Source of the DNA: Mycolicibacillus parakoreensis
GTDB lineage: Bacteria > Actinomycetota > Actinomycetes > Mycobacteriales > Mycobacteriaceae
Direction: 5' to 3'
DNA: 64,000 nt
NCBI RefSeq assembly: GCF_022370835.2
Contig: NZ_CP092365.1
Location: 3,844,001-3,908,000, forward strand
The translations under genes and the position numbers were made by a program. Below, piece after piece: positions 41,445 through 50,719 of this stretch. Below the pieces are notes generated by a model. It made no database searches. It was not told the origin of the DNA and was given only the letters and a program-made list of their open reading frames with translations. Positions within the stretch are counted from its first letter, which is position 1. Each line of letters starts with the position of its first letter.

Positions 41445-43112
41445 CTAACGTGACACCGCCGACAATTTAGCCCCGCTGCCCCAATTCGTGTCGTTTGCGG
41501 CGTCGGCGGGCCGCCCCGACCCCGGCGGGCGCAGCCAGCGCGGCAGCCAGGCCGGCGGGGCGTCGGCGGCGGTGTCGAACACGCCCCCGGACGGGTCGTC
41601 GAGGCGCCCGCCCCAGCGCGCCAGATCCTCCGCCGGGCGGTAGATCTGGCGCAGCACCAGCACACACAGCCCCACCACGGCCAGGTCGCGGACCGCCACG
41701 GTGGCGGTGAACCACTGCTCGGGCAGCCCGCGGTTCTCCGCACCGAACAGGTAATACATCCGCGGCACCCAGACCAGCGCGTCGACGGTCATCCAGGCCA
41801 GCAGGATCCGCCGATGCGGCAACGCGAGCACCGCCAGCGGCACCAGCCACAGCGAGAACTGCGGGCTCCACACCTTGTTGGTGAGCAGAAACGCCGCCAC
41901 CAGCAGAAACGCCAGCTGGGCGACGCGGGGGCGGACCGGGGCGGTCAGCGCGACGTAGCCGATCGCCGCGCAGCACAACGCGAACGCGGCGGCGACGACG
42001 CCGTTGAGCACCGCCGGCGGCTCCCAGAAGCCCAACCCGGGATCGAACCCCGACCACCCGGTGAACGACCCGATGACGTTGTACAGCGAATCCAGGTCGG
42101 CGTCGCGCCGGGAGTTCAGCCGGAAGAACTCCGACCAGCCGCGCGGGAACAGCACCATCACCGGCAGGTTCACCGCCAGCCAGGCGGCCACCGCCGCGGT
42201 GATCGTCTGGACCACCTCCCGGCCGCGTCCGGTGCGCAGCGCCAGCACCACCAGCGGACCGCACAGCAGCACCGGATACAGCTTGGCCGCCACCCCCAGC
42301 CCCAGCAGCACCCCGGCCAGGGTGGGGCGCCGCCGCGCCCAGGCCAGCAGCCCGCCCATCGCGAACGCGGTCGCCAGCGCGTCGAAGTTGGTGAAGATCT
42401 GGAAGATCACCAGCGGCGAGGCGCCGATCAGCAGCGCGTCCCACACCCGGCGGCCCGCCAGCCCGGCCGACGCCCACAGCGTCACCAGCCAGGCCAGCGC
42501 CAGCCCGAAGGCCACCACATCGAAGAACACCACCACCTCGGCCACCACCGGCAGCGCGACGACCTTGCTCGCCGCGGTGTAGGTCTTGGCCAGCGTCATC
42601 GCCACGTACTGGTAGACGCCGGTCAGCACCGGATACTCCATGTGGCGCACCGCCGCCGCCCCGTCGTAGCGGGTCTGCGGCGCGCCGTGGGCGTCGGTCT
42701 CCACCCAGCTGGACTTGTAGGGGAACTTGCCCTGGTTGAGCAGCTCGGCGCCGTAGAGCGGCACGGTGTCGGAGTAGCAGAGCTGGTAGTAGGCGCGCTG
42801 GTTGTCCCAGTTGGCGACCCGCTGGTCGCCGGCGCCGGTGCCGGTGCTCTGCAGACACGGCGCCTTGGTCGCCCAGCCCAGCGCCAAGAACACCAGCGCC
42901 ACCACGAACATCACCCGCACCGGGGTGAAGAACCGGGTGCGGCCGATCAGCGTGTGCCGGCCCACCGGCCCCCCGATGACCTCGGCGACCGCCGATCCGA
43001 GGGCGTCGGTGCGGCTGGGGCAGTCGCGGTCGGCCAGGCTGCGCCGGTCGGCCGCCAACGGGCGCGGCGACACCCCGTCCACCCGGTCGCCGGTGGCTGG
43101 CGCCCCGGTCAC
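41445..43112 (-). CDS. GT87-type polyprenol-phosphate mannosyltransferase-like membrane protein (Rv0051-like)
   Basis: 555 aa from GTG 43112, overlapping the ponA1 stop as GTGA. A cytoplasmic N-terminal tail of about 70 residues is followed by ten or so membrane segments, beginning FFTPVRVMFVVALVFLALGW. Motifs of GT-C enzymes are visible: an early loop with DTVPLYGAELL and EYPVLTGVY, then TNFDALATAFAMGGLLAWAR and AAKLYPVLLCGPLVVLAL. Members transfer mannose or arabinose from polyprenyl-phosphate on the outer face of the membrane. Coupling to ponA1 suggests linked control of wall synthesis. The frame continues into ponA1, but that part is not this gene. Confidence 0.88.
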   Translation of the reverse strand: MTGAPATGDRVDGVSPRPLAADRRSLADRDCPSRTDALGSAVAEVIGGPVGRHTLIGRTRFFTPVRVMFVVALVFLALGWATKAPCLQSTGTGAGDQRVANWDNQRAYYQLCYSDTVPLYGAELLNQGKFPYKSSWVETDAHGAPQTRYDGAAAVRHMEYPVLTGVYQYVAMTLAKTYTAASKVVALPVVAEVVVFFDVVAFGLALAWLVTLWASAGLAGRRVWDALLIGASPLVIFQIFTNFDALATAFAMGGLLAWARRRPTLAGVLLGLGVAAKLYPVLLCGPLVVLALRTGRGREVVQTITAAVAAWLAVNLPVMVLFPRGWSEFFRLNSRRDADLDSLYNVIGSFTGWSGFDPGLGFWEPPAVLNGVVAAAFALCCAAIGYVALTAPVRPRVAQLAFLLVAAFLLTNKVWSPQFSLWLVPLAVLALPHRRILLAWMTVDALVWVPRMYYLFGAENRGLPEQWFTATVAVRDLAVVGLCVLVLRQIYRPAEDLARWGGRLDDPSGGVFDTAADAPPAWLPRWLRPPGSGRPADAANDTNWGSGAKLSAVSR

Positions 43113-45679
43113 GGTGGCGGCGGCGCGGGTTCCGGCCCGGGCGGCGGCGGCACCGGGGCCGGCGGCGGCGGGGGCGGGGGCTGCTCCCACGGCGGCACCC
43201 AGGGCGGCGGCGGGGCCCACGGCGGCGGCGGGGGCGGGGGCGCCTGCGGCGGGAACGGCAGATTCGGCAGGGGCGGTTCGTCGCTGGGCGGCGGGGGCGG
43301 CGGGGGCGCGACCGGCACCCCGGCGTAGCCGCCGACCTCCTCCGGTGTCGGGAACGACTCGGTGTCGGTGCCCTGCAGGGCGTCGTCCATCGTCGCCTTC
43401 CAGATGTCCGACGGCAGGCTCGAGCCCCAGACCGGCGAGCCCCACTGGTTCACCAGCGGCTCGTCGTCCTTGACGGTGCCGACCCAGACCGCCGTCGACA
43501 GCGACGGGGTGTAGCCGACCATCCAGGCGTCCTTGTTGTCCTTGCTGTCGCCGAGCTGCACGGTGCCGGTCTTGGCCGCCGAGGTGCGCCCGCCGGCCAG
43601 GTTGTGCCCGCGTGAGTAGCCGGCGATCGGCACCATCGCGGCGGTGACGTTGTCGGCGACGGCCTCCTCGATGCGCTGCTCGCCGGGGTTCTCGGCGGTC
43701 ATCGCGTCGAAGAGCACCTGCCCGTCGGCGTTGACGACCTTCTCCACGAAGTGCGGGGCGTGATAGGTGCCGGAGTCGGCGAGGGTGGCGTAGGCCGACG
43801 CCATGTCGATCACCCGGGTCTGGTACTGCCCCAACACGATCCCGTTGTTCGGCGGCCCGCCCTCGCCGTCTTCGGAGAGCGTGTGGGACACCCCGGGGAA
43901 GCTCTCGGCGATGCCGGCGCGGTGGGCGGCGTCGGCGACGTCCTCGGGGCCGTCCTTCAGCTTCAGCATCAGCCGGTAGTAGGAGGTGTTCAGCGACCGC
44001 TTCAACGCCTCGGCGATGTTGCAGGTGCCGCACCCCTCGTTCTCGACGTTGGTGATCTCGATGCCGTTGACCGTCAGCGGGGAGCTGTCCACCTGATAGC
44101 CGAGTCCCATGCCCTGCTCCAGCGCGGCCACCAGGGCGAAGACCTTGAACGCCGAGCCGGTCTGCAGCCCGGCCTGGGCGAAGTCGTAGCCGGTGGCCTC
44201 CGCGCCGCCGTAGTAGGCGCGCACCGCCCCGTTGCGCGGATCGATGGAGACCACCGCGGCGCGCATGTCGGGGTCCTGGCCCTCGAGGTACTTCTCCACC
44301 GCGTCCTCGGCGCCCTGCTGCGCCTGCGGGTCGATGGTGGTGGTGACCTGCAGGCCCTCGGTGTTGAGGGTCTGCTCGTCGATGTCGAACAGGTCGAGCA
44401 GCTCGGCGATGACCTGCCGTTCGATCAGGCCGTTGGGCCCGGTGGTCTGGTCCTTGGAGCGGGCCAGCCCCGGCGGGATGGTCTCGGGGAATTGCGCGGC
44501 GGCGCGCTGCTCGGGGGTGAGCGCCTTGATCTGCACCATCCCGTCGAGCACCCAGCTCCACCGGTCCAGCGCACCCTCCGGGTCGATCGCGGGATCCAGG
44601 GTGGAGGGCCGCTGGATCAGCGCGGCCAGCAGCGCGCCCTCGGCGACGGTGAGCTGTTCGACCGGCTTGTTGAAGTACGCCTTGGACGCCGCGGCGATCC
44701 CGTAGGAGCCGCGCCCGAAGTAGATGATGTTCAGGTAGGCCTCCAGGACGTCGTCCTTGGACCACTGGCCGGACATCTTGGTGGCGATGACCAGTTCCTT
44801 GGCCTTGCGGGTCAGCCCGCCCATCCCGGTGCGCTGCGCCCCGACCAGGGCGTTTTTGACGTACTGCTGGGTGATCGTCGACCCGCCCTGGGTGTAGCCG
44901 CCGAACAGGTTGTTCTTGATGGCCCGGCCGAACCCGCTGAGCGAGAACCCCGGGTTGGTGTAGAAGTTGCGGTCCTCGGCGGCGATCACCGCGTTGCGGA
45001 CGTGCTGGGGCACCTGGTCGATGTCGATGTCGACCCGGTTGCCCTCCGGCGGCACGATCTTGGCCAGTTCGGTGCCGTCGCTGGCCAGGATCGTCGACAC
45101 CTGGTTGGTGCGGATGTCGCCGGGCTGGGGCACCTGCACGATCAGGTAGGCCATCGCGAACGTCACGATCGGCAGCAGCACCGCCGCGGCCACCGCCAGA
45201 TAGCAGGCCCGCCGCACCCAGCGCCACCGCACCCGCGAACGCGACGGCGCCGCCCGGCGCCGGTGCGGGCGCTGCGGGGGGCCCGCCCGCTCGGCGCGCC
45301 GCCGCCCGGCCGGCGGCTCCCCGGCTGCCCCGGAGCGCCCGGCCCGCCCGACGGACTCGGCGGCCTCGGCGACCTCGGGGCGCTCGGCGGAACGCTCCCC
45401 GGCGTCGCCGCGCTCGGCGGGCGCCGGCGTCCCCCGGTCGCCGGGCCGGCCGGCGGCGCGGTGGCGCTCGGCCGACGACGGCGCGTTGAGGGCGGCGGTG
45501 ACCGCCTCGATCGGGTCGCGCAGCTTCTCGGGGACCTCGTCGCCGACCCGCGGGATCAGCGAGGTCGGCCGCTCCTCGGGGGCCCGGCCGCGGGCGGCGT
45601 CGGGGTCGGCGGCACGGTGCGCGCCGCCGCGGGGCTGCTCGCGGGGCTGCTGCGGTGGGGGGTGGTCGTCGTTATTCAC
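43109..45679 (-). CDS. ponA1: Bifunctional penicillin-binding protein 1A (transglycosylase/transpeptidase)
   Basis: 856 aa. A Pro/Arg-rich cytoplasmic tail of about 150 residues is longer than in M. tuberculosis; one transmembrane segment follows (AVAAAVLLPIVTFAMAYLIV region). The GT51 domain (about 185-365) has catalytic Glu in IAAEDRNF, GGSTITQQ and TRKAKELVIA. The transpeptidase domain (about 430-740) has GSAFK (nucleophile Ser), SLN and AAKTGTVQ. A very Pro-rich tail ends the protein, with runs of Pro and Trp. Makes and cross-links peptidoglycan at the growing pole. The 5' end overlaps the upstream DUF5318 gene by 8 bases. Confidence 0.97.
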   Translation of the reverse strand: MNNDDHPPPQQPREQPRGGAHRAADPDAARGRAPEERPTSLIPRVGDEVPEKLRDPIEAVTAALNAPSSAERHRAAGRPGDRGTPAPAERGDAGERSAERPEVAEAAESVGRAGRSGAAGEPPAGRRRAERAGPPQRPHRRRAAPSRSRVRWRWVRRACYLAVAAAVLLPIVTFAMAYLIVQVPQPGDIRTNQVSTILASDGTELAKIVPPEGNRVDIDIDQVPQHVRNAVIAAEDRNFYTNPGFSLSGFGRAIKNNLFGGYTQGGSTITQQYVKNALVGAQRTGMGGLTRKAKELVIATKMSGQWSKDDVLEAYLNIIYFGRGSYGIAAASKAYFNKPVEQLTVAEGALLAALIQRPSTLDPAIDPEGALDRWSWVLDGMVQIKALTPEQRAAAQFPETIPPGLARSKDQTTGPNGLIERQVIAELLDLFDIDEQTLNTEGLQVTTTIDPQAQQGAEDAVEKYLEGQDPDMRAAVVSIDPRNGAVRAYYGGAEATGYDFAQAGLQTGSAFKVFALVAALEQGMGLGYQVDSSPLTVNGIEITNVENEGCGTCNIAEALKRSLNTSYYRLMLKLKDGPEDVADAAHRAGIAESFPGVSHTLSEDGEGGPPNNGIVLGQYQTRVIDMASAYATLADSGTYHAPHFVEKVVNADGQVLFDAMTAENPGEQRIEEAVADNVTAAMVPIAGYSRGHNLAGGRTSAAKTGTVQLGDSKDNKDAWMVGYTPSLSTAVWVGTVKDDEPLVNQWGSPVWGSSLPSDIWKATMDDALQGTDTESFPTPEEVGGYAGVPVAPPPPPPPSDEPPLPNLPFPPQAPPPPPPPWAPPPPWVPPWEQPPPPPPPAPVPPPPGPEPAPPPP

Positions 45680-46097
45680 TGGCGGTGCGCGCCCCGTTGC
45701 GGGCGGTCCGGGGGGTGCGCGAACCCTTCGGTGGCCGTACCGCGCCCAGCACGTACGACTTCACCAGATGATTCCAGCTGCACGTTCGGCATACCTCCAC
45801 CACATGTACCGAGAACTCCGAGAACCGCGTCGCCAGCAGCACCAGCTCCTCGGCGGTGCGGGCCGACCCCGACACCGCCCCGAGGTGGTCGCCGAACACC
45901 CAGGACACCAGTGTCAACTGTTCCTTGCGGCAGATCGGACAACTGACCGAGCTGGTCCTGCCGTGAAACTTCGCGGCCCGCAGCAGGTAGGGGTGAGCGT
46001 CGCAGACGTCGGACACCCCGGTCCGGCCGGAGTAGACCTCGGCCAGCACGGCGCGCCGTTGGAGCGCGTAGTCCACCACCTGTCGCTGCAGTCGCAC
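45672..46097 (-). CDS. DUF5318 conserved protein (Rv0049-like)
   Basis: 141 aa from GTG 46097. A zinc-ribbon-like CPIC (VSCPICRKEQL) and a later CRTC (VEVCRTCSWNH) suggest metal binding. DAHPYLLRAAKFHGR is conserved in mycobacterial homologues. Always found just before ponA1 and overlapping it by 8 bases, so a function linked to PonA1 is likely but unproven. Confidence 0.88.
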   Translation of the reverse strand: MRLQRQVVDYALQRRAVLAEVYSGRTGVSDVCDAHPYLLRAAKFHGRTSSVSCPICRKEQLTLVSWVFGDHLGAVSGSARTAEELVLLATRFSEFSVHVVEVCRTCSWNHLVKSYVLGAVRPPKGSRTPRTARNGARTASE

Positions 46098-46229
46098 GCT
46101 GACTAGAGTACGTCGGTCGCCGCGTCCGGGGATGCGGACCGCGGCGGTCCAGCACCGACGGCGCCGCGACGGCCCCGCCGGCGGGCGCGGACCACACCAG
46201 GACTTGGCTCGGGATATATCGGGGCGATA

Positions 46230-46263
46230 CTATGTCGCGAGCTGTCGAGCGCACTGTCGAGCG
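46230..46263 (+). repeat. 12-bp direct repeats upstream of padR
   Basis: CTGTCGAGCG occurs at 46242-46251 and 46254-46263, and a degenerate copy (ATGTCGCGAG) lies 12 bases earlier. The region before it contains GATATATC (palindrome, about 46213-46220). Spaced one helical turn apart, 30 bases before the padR start, they may form the binding array of PadR or another regulator. Confidence 0.45.
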
Positions 46264-46293
46264 GGGGCAGCGGCGAATCAGGGAGGTGACTCG

Positions 46294-46836
46294 ATGCTGG
46301 AGCTGGCCATTTTGGGCCTGCTGCTGGAGTCGCCGATGCACGGCTACGAGCTGCGCAAGCGGCTCACCGGCCTGCTGGGGGCGTTCCGCGCCTTCTCCTA
46401 CGGCTCGCTGTATCCGGCGCTGCGCCGGATGCAGGCCGACGGGCTGATCGCCGAGAACGCCGCCCCCACCGGCACCCCGGTCCGCCGGGCGCGGCGGGTG
46501 TACCGGCTCACCGACGCCGGTCGGCAGCGGTTCTCCGAGCTGGTGGCCGACACCAGCCCGCAGAACTACACCGACGACGGCTTCGGCGTGCACCTGGCGT
46601 TCTTCAACCGCACGCCGGCGGAGGCGCGGATGCGCATCCTGGAAGGCCGCCGCCGGCAGGTGGAGGAACGCCGGGAAGGTCTGCGCGACGCCGTGGCGCG
46701 GGCCAGCGGATCATTCGACCGCTACACCCGCCAGCTGCATCAGCTGGGGTTGGAGTCGAGTGAACGCGAGGTGCGATGGCTCAACGAGCTGATCGCGGCC
46801 GAACGGGTTGCCCAGGGCCACGGCGATCAGCCCTGA
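46294..46836 (+). CDS. PadR-family transcriptional regulator (Rv0047c-like)
   Basis: 180 aa. [20 protein letters not shown] is the standard PadR start, followed by winged-helix [20 protein letters not shown] and the wing ([17 protein letters not shown]). The C-terminal half is helical for dimerisation ([20 protein letters not shown]). ATG 46294 with GGGAGG 6-8 bases upstream. It precedes ino1 by 94 bases on the same strand, the pairing kept across mycobacteria, so it probably controls ino1 as well as itself. Confidence 0.92.
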   Translation: MLELAILGLLLESPMHGYELRKRLTGLLGAFRAFSYGSLYPALRRMQADGLIAENAAPTGTPVRRARRVYRLTDAGRQRFSELVADTSPQNYTDDGFGVHLAFFNRTPAEARMRILEGRRRQVEERREGLRDAVARASGSFDRYTRQLHQLGLESSEREVRWLNELIAAERVAQGHGDQP

Positions 46837-46930
46837 TCCGTGCGGGCACCGCCCGACAACCCCGACACAACAGGAGCAACGGTCGAGACCACCGGCCGCA
46901 CGCAGAGAAGGTAGGAGAAGGAGAACGTCC

Positions 46931-48025
46931 ATGAGTGAGCAAACCGGCGCGGTGGCGTCGACGGAGGTGCGGGTCGCCATTGTGGGCGTCGGTAACTGCG
47001 CGTCCTCGCTGGTGCAGGGCGTCCAGTACTACCGTGACGCCGACGAGAACTCCACGGTTCCCGGCCTGATGCACGTGCGGTTCGGCCCCTATCACGTCCG
47101 CGACGTGAAGTTCGTCGCCGCGTTCGACGTCGACGCCAAGAAGGTCGGCTTCGACCTCTCCGAAGCGATCTTCGCCTCGGAGAACAACACCATCAAGTTG
47201 ACCGACGTGCCGCCCACCGACGTGATCGTGCAGCGCGGCCCCACCCTCGACGGCATCGGCAAGTACTACGCCGACACCATCGAGGTCTCCGACTCCGGCC
47301 CGGTCGACGTGGTCAAGGCGCTGCGCGACGCGAAGGTCGACGTGTTGGTCTCCTACCTGCCGGTCGGGTCCGACGAGGCCGACAAGTTCTACGCCCAGTG
47401 CGCCATCGACGCCGGGGTGGCGTTCGTCAACGCGCTGCCGGTGTTCATCGCCTCCGACCCGGAGTGGGCGGCGAAGTTCACCGCGGCGGGCGTGCCGATC
47501 GTCGGCGACGACATCAAAAGCCAGATCGGCGCCACCATCACCCACCGGGTGATGGCCAAGCTGTTCGAGGACCGCGGGGTGCAGCTCGACCGCACCATGC
47601 AGCTCAACGTGGGCGGCAACATGGACTTCCTCAACATGCTCGAGCGCGAGCGCCTGGAGAGCAAGAAGATCTCCAAGACCCAGGCGGTCACCTCCAACCT
47701 GCAGCGGGAGTTCAAGACCAACGACGTCCACATCGGCCCGTCCGACCACGTCGGCTGGCTCGACGACCGCAAGTGGGCCTACGTGCGCCTGGAGGGCCGC
47801 GCCTTCGGCGATGTGCCGCTGAACCTGGAGTACAAGCTGGAGGTGTGGGACTCGCCGAACTCGGCCGGGGTGATCATCGACGCGGTGCGCGCCGCCAAGA
47901 TCGCCCGCGACCGCGGCATCGGCGGCCCGATCGTGCCGGCGTCGGCCTACCTGATGAAGAGCCCGCCGGAGCAGCTGCCCGACGACGTGGCCCGCGCCCA
48001 GCTGGAGACGTTCATCTCCGGGTGA
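46931..48025 (+). CDS. ino1: myo-Inositol-1-phosphate synthase
   Basis: 364 aa (M. tuberculosis 367). NAD-binding [20 protein letters not shown] is at about 14-33. Family blocks [35 protein letters not shown] and the catalytic Lys region [12 protein letters not shown] are all present. It converts glucose 6-phosphate to inositol 3-phosphate for phosphatidylinositol, lipomannan and mycothiol. ATG 46931 has AAGGAG upstream. Probably co-regulated with padR; a strong hairpin follows. Confidence 0.98.
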   Translation: MSEQTGAVASTEVRVAIVGVGNCASSLVQGVQYYRDADENSTVPGLMHVRFGPYHVRDVKFVAAFDVDAKKVGFDLSEAIFASENNTIKLTDVPPTDVIVQRGPTLDGIGKYYADTIEVSDSGPVDVVKALRDAKVDVLVSYLPVGSDEADKFYAQCAIDAGVAFVNALPVFIASDPEWAAKFTAAGVPIVGDDIKSQIGATITHRVMAKLFEDRGVQLDRTMQLNVGGNMDFLNMLERERLESKKISKTQAVTSNLQREFKTNDVHIGPSDHVGWLDDRKWAYVRLEGRAFGDVPLNLEYKLEVWDSPNSAGVIIDAVRAAKIARDRGIGGPIVPASAYLMKSPPEQLPDDVARAQLETFISG

Positions 48026-48043
48026 GCCGGCCGGCCGCCGGAT

Positions 48044-48085
48044 CGCCCGAGCGCCGGGTGCCCGTGGGGCGCCCGGCGTTCGGCG
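48044..48085 (+). terminator. GC-rich hairpin after ino1
   Basis: CGCCCGAGCGCCGGG (48044-48058) pairs with CCCGGCGTTCGGCG (48072-48085) with one bulge and one mismatch, starting 19 bases after the ino1 stop. No U-tract. Confidence 0.55.
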
Positions 48086-48090
48086 TCTGA

Positions 48091-48130
48091 TCGTGTCTGT
48101 TCGTGTCGGTTCGTGTCGGCTCGTACCGTG
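48091..48130 (+). repeat. Four 10-bp tandem repeats before the oxidoreductase start
   Basis: TCGTGTCTGT, TCGTGTCGGT, TCGTGTCGGC and TCGTACCGTG in exact 10-base register, ending five bases before the ATG at 48136. The phase equals one helical turn. It occupies the position of the promoter and Shine-Dalgarno. Confidence 0.6.
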
Positions 48131-48135
48131 GGAGC

Positions 48136-48951
48136 ATGGTTTCTCCCGTGACCGGCCCCCGGCCGCCCCGGATCGGGGTGCAGCTGCAGCCCGAGCAGGC
48201 CCCCGACTACGCCCTGATCCGCGACGCGGTGCGCCGCTGCGAAGACCTCGGCGTGGACATCGCGTTCAACTGGGACCACTTCTTCCCGCTCTACGGCGAC
48301 CCCGACGGCGCGCACTTCGAATGCTGGACGATGCTGGGCGCCTGGGCCGAGCAGACCTCCCGCATCCAGATCGGTGCGCTGGTCAGCTGCAACTCCTACC
48401 GCAACCCCGACCTGCTGGCCGACATGGCTCGCACCGTCGACCACATCAGCGGCGGGCGGCTGATCCTGGGCATCGGCGCCGGCTGGAACCGGCGTGACTA
48501 CCGCGAGTACGGCTACGAGTTCGGCACCCGGGGCAGCCGGATCGCCGCGCTGGGCGCCGCGCTGCCGCGCATCACCGCCCGGCTGGGCCGGCTCACCCCG
48601 CCGCCGGCCGGGCCGCTGCCGGTGCTCATCGGCGGCGACGGGGAACGCAAAACGCTGCGGCTGGTCGCCGAGCACGCCGACATCTGGCACAGCTTCGCCG
48701 ACGCCGAGCGGCATCGGCGCAAGGCCGCGGTGCTCGCCGAGCACTGCGCCGCGGTCGGGCGCGACCCGGCGACCATCGAGTTCTCCGCGGCGGTCGGCGG
48801 CGACGTCGGCTCCACCGACCCGGCGGCGGTGACCGCCGAGGCCGACGCGCTCGCCGACGCCGGGGTGAGCCTGCTGACGATCGCCACCGCCGGGCCCGAC
48901 TACGACCTGACCGGCCCGGCCGCGTTGTGCCGTTGGCGTGACCGCCGCTAG
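48136..48951 (+). CDS. LLM-class F420-dependent oxidoreductase (Rv0044c-like)
   Basis: 271 aa. Luciferase-like TIM-barrel pattern: early IGVQLQPEQAPDYALI, DIAFNWDHFFPLYG, IGALVSCNSYRNPDLLADMA, then DHISGGRLILGIGAGWNRRD, a signature of the F420-binding group. VLIGGDGERKTLRLVAEHAD is the last barrel strand. Substrate unknown. ATG 48136 is used; GTGs upstream lie within the decamer repeats. Overlaps the next gene by 14 bases. Confidence 0.88.
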   Translation: MVSPVTGPRPPRIGVQLQPEQAPDYALIRDAVRRCEDLGVDIAFNWDHFFPLYGDPDGAHFECWTMLGAWAEQTSRIQIGALVSCNSYRNPDLLADMARTVDHISGGRLILGIGAGWNRRDYREYGYEFGTRGSRIAALGAALPRITARLGRLTPPPAGPLPVLIGGDGERKTLRLVAEHADIWHSFADAERHRRKAAVLAEHCAAVGRDPATIEFSAAVGGDVGSTDPAAVTAEADALADAGVSLLTIATAGPDYDLTGPAALCRWRDRR

Positions 48952-50719
48952 CCGGGCGCGCGCCCTGGGCTCCGCGCTGCTGGCGCTCGGGGCCGTCGCC
49001 GCGCTCGTAGTGCCGGCGCCTCGCGCGCACGCCGCGCCCGATCAGTGCGTGCCGCCGGGGGTGCACAGCGCCAGCGCGGTGCCGGCCAACCTCGCCGCCA
49101 CCCCCGGCGAACCGCACCGCGACACCCACACCACCGCCACCACGGTGCCGGTGGGCGACGTCGACGTCGCCGCGCTCGGGCTGGCCACCCCCGGCACCCT
49201 CACCGTCGGCAGCCTGTCCGACGCCCCGCCGACCAGCTGCATCGACGGCACCGGGCGGTTCACCGGCTTCGACGACGAGCTGCTGCGCGCGGTCGCGGCG
49301 AAGCTGGGGCTGCGGGTGGCGTTCGTGGGCACCGACTTCGCCGGGCTGCTCGCGCAGGTCGCCGCCGGGCGCTTCGACGTCGGCTCGGCGTCGATCGCGG
49401 CCACCGAGGCCCGCCGGCGCACCGTCGGGTTCACCAACGGCTACGACTTCGGCTACTACGCGCTGGTGGTGCCGCCGGACTCGGCGCTGACCGCGATGGA
49501 CGAGCTGGGCCCGGGCCAGCGCATCGGGGTGGTGCAGGGCACCATCCAGGACGCCTACGTGGTGGACACCCTGGGGCTGGCGCCGGTGAAGTTCCCCGAC
49601 TTCAACACCGTCTACGCCGCGCTGAAGACCGGCCAGCTCGACGCCTGGGTGGCCCCCGCCCAGCAGGCCGGCCAGCTGGTCCGCCCCGGCGACCCGGCGG
49701 TGATCGCGGCCACCACCGTCAGCGTCGACACGTTCGTGGCGTGGGCGGTGGCCCCGGGCAACCGGCCGCTGATCGACGCGCTCAACGCCGGGCTGGACGC
49801 GGTCATCGCCGACGGCACCTGGGCGCGGCTCTACGCCGACTGGGTGCCGCGCGAACTGCCGCCGGGCTGGCGGCCGGGCTCGCGGGCCGCCGCGGCCCCG
49901 CAGCTGCCGGATTTCGCCGCGATCGCCGCCGCCCGCCCGCACCGCGAGACCGGCGCCGCGGCGCCGTCGACGCTGCGCCAGCTGCGGGACTCGTTCTTCG
50001 ACTGGCGGCTCTACCGCGAGGCGATCCCGGTGCTGCTGCGCACCGGGCTGCCCAACACCCTGCTGCTCACCGGGGCGGCGGCGGTGATCGGGCTGGTGCT
50101 GGGGCTGGTGCTGGCGCTGGCCGCGATCGCCCGGACCCGCTGGCTGCGCTGGCCGGCGCGGGTCTACACCGACATCTTCCGCGGCCTGCCCGAGGTGGTG
50201 ATCATCCTGCTGATCGGGTTGGGGCTGGGCCCGGTGGTGGGCGGCGTGACCAACCACAACCCCTACCCGCTGGGCATCCTCGCGCTCGGGCTGATGGCCG
50301 CCGCCTACATCGGGGAGATCTTCCGCTCGGGCATCCAGAGCGTGGAGCCCGGCCAGATGGAGGCGGCCCGCGCCCTGGGGTTCGGCTACCCGGGCGCGAT
50401 GCGGTTCGTGGTGGTGCCCCAGGGCATTCGCCGGGTGCTGCCGGCGCTGGTCAACCAGTTCATCGCACTGCTGAAGGCCTCGGCGCTGGTGTATTTCCTG
50501 GGGCTTTTGATCGAGCAGCGCGAACTGTTCCAGGTCGGCCGCGACCTCAACGCCCAGACCGGCAGCCTCTCCCCGCTGGTGGCCGCGGGGCTGTTCTACC
50601 TGGCGCTGACGATCCCGCTGACCCACCTGGTCAACGTCATCGACGCCCGGATGCGCCGGGGCCGGCCCCGCGCGCCCGATCCGGTCGCGTTGGCCCCGGC
50701 CGGTCAGGAGATGACGTGA
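48938..50719 (+). CDS. Polar amino-acid ABC transporter: substrate-binding protein fused to permease
   Basis: 593 aa from GTG 48938. A Sec signal (about 1-32) is followed by a SBP_bac_3 domain (about 85-300) with TVGSLSDAPPTSCIDGTGRF and AAGRFDVGSASIAATEARRR. A linker with a duplicated hydrophilic stretch leads to a permease domain (about 355-575) with membrane segments and the EAA-type loop EAARALGFGYPGAMRFVVVP. Fusions of these two subunits are known in some Gram-positives. Likely glutamine, glutamate or another polar amino acid. Stop overlaps the ATPase start. Confidence 0.9.
   Translation: MTAASRARALGSALLALGAVAALVVPAPRAHAAPDQCVPPGVHSASAVPANLAATPGEPHRDTHTTATTVPVGDVDVAALGLATPGTLTVGSLSDAPPTSCIDGTGRFTGFDDELLRAVAAKLGLRVAFVGTDFAGLLAQVAAGRFDVGSASIAATEARRRTVGFTNGYDFGYYALVVPPDSALTAMDELGPGQRIGVVQGTIQDAYVVDTLGLAPVKFPDFNTVYAALKTGQLDAWVAPAQQAGQLVRPGDPAVIAATTVSVDTFVAWAVAPGNRPLIDALNAGLDAVIADGTWARLYADWVPRELPPGWRPGSRAAAAPQLPDFAAIAAARPHRETGAAAPSTLRQLRDSFFDWRLYREAIPVLLRTGLPNTLLLTGAAAVIGLVLGLVLALAAIARTRWLRWPARVYTDIFRGLPEVVIILLIGLGLGPVVGGVTNHNPYPLGILALGLMAAAYIGEIFRSGIQSVEPGQMEAARALGFGYPGAMRFVVVPQGIRRVLPALVNQFIALLKASALVYFLGLLIEQRELFQVGRDLNAQTGSLSPLVAAGLFYLALTIPLTHLVNVIDARMRRGRPRAPDPVALAPAGQEMT

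Noticed and set aside
43113..45227. Extension of the GT87 frame by about 700 codons
   Set aside because: This part is an out-of-frame copy of ponA1 sequence; the GT87 gene starts at GTG 43112 with a GTGA overlap.
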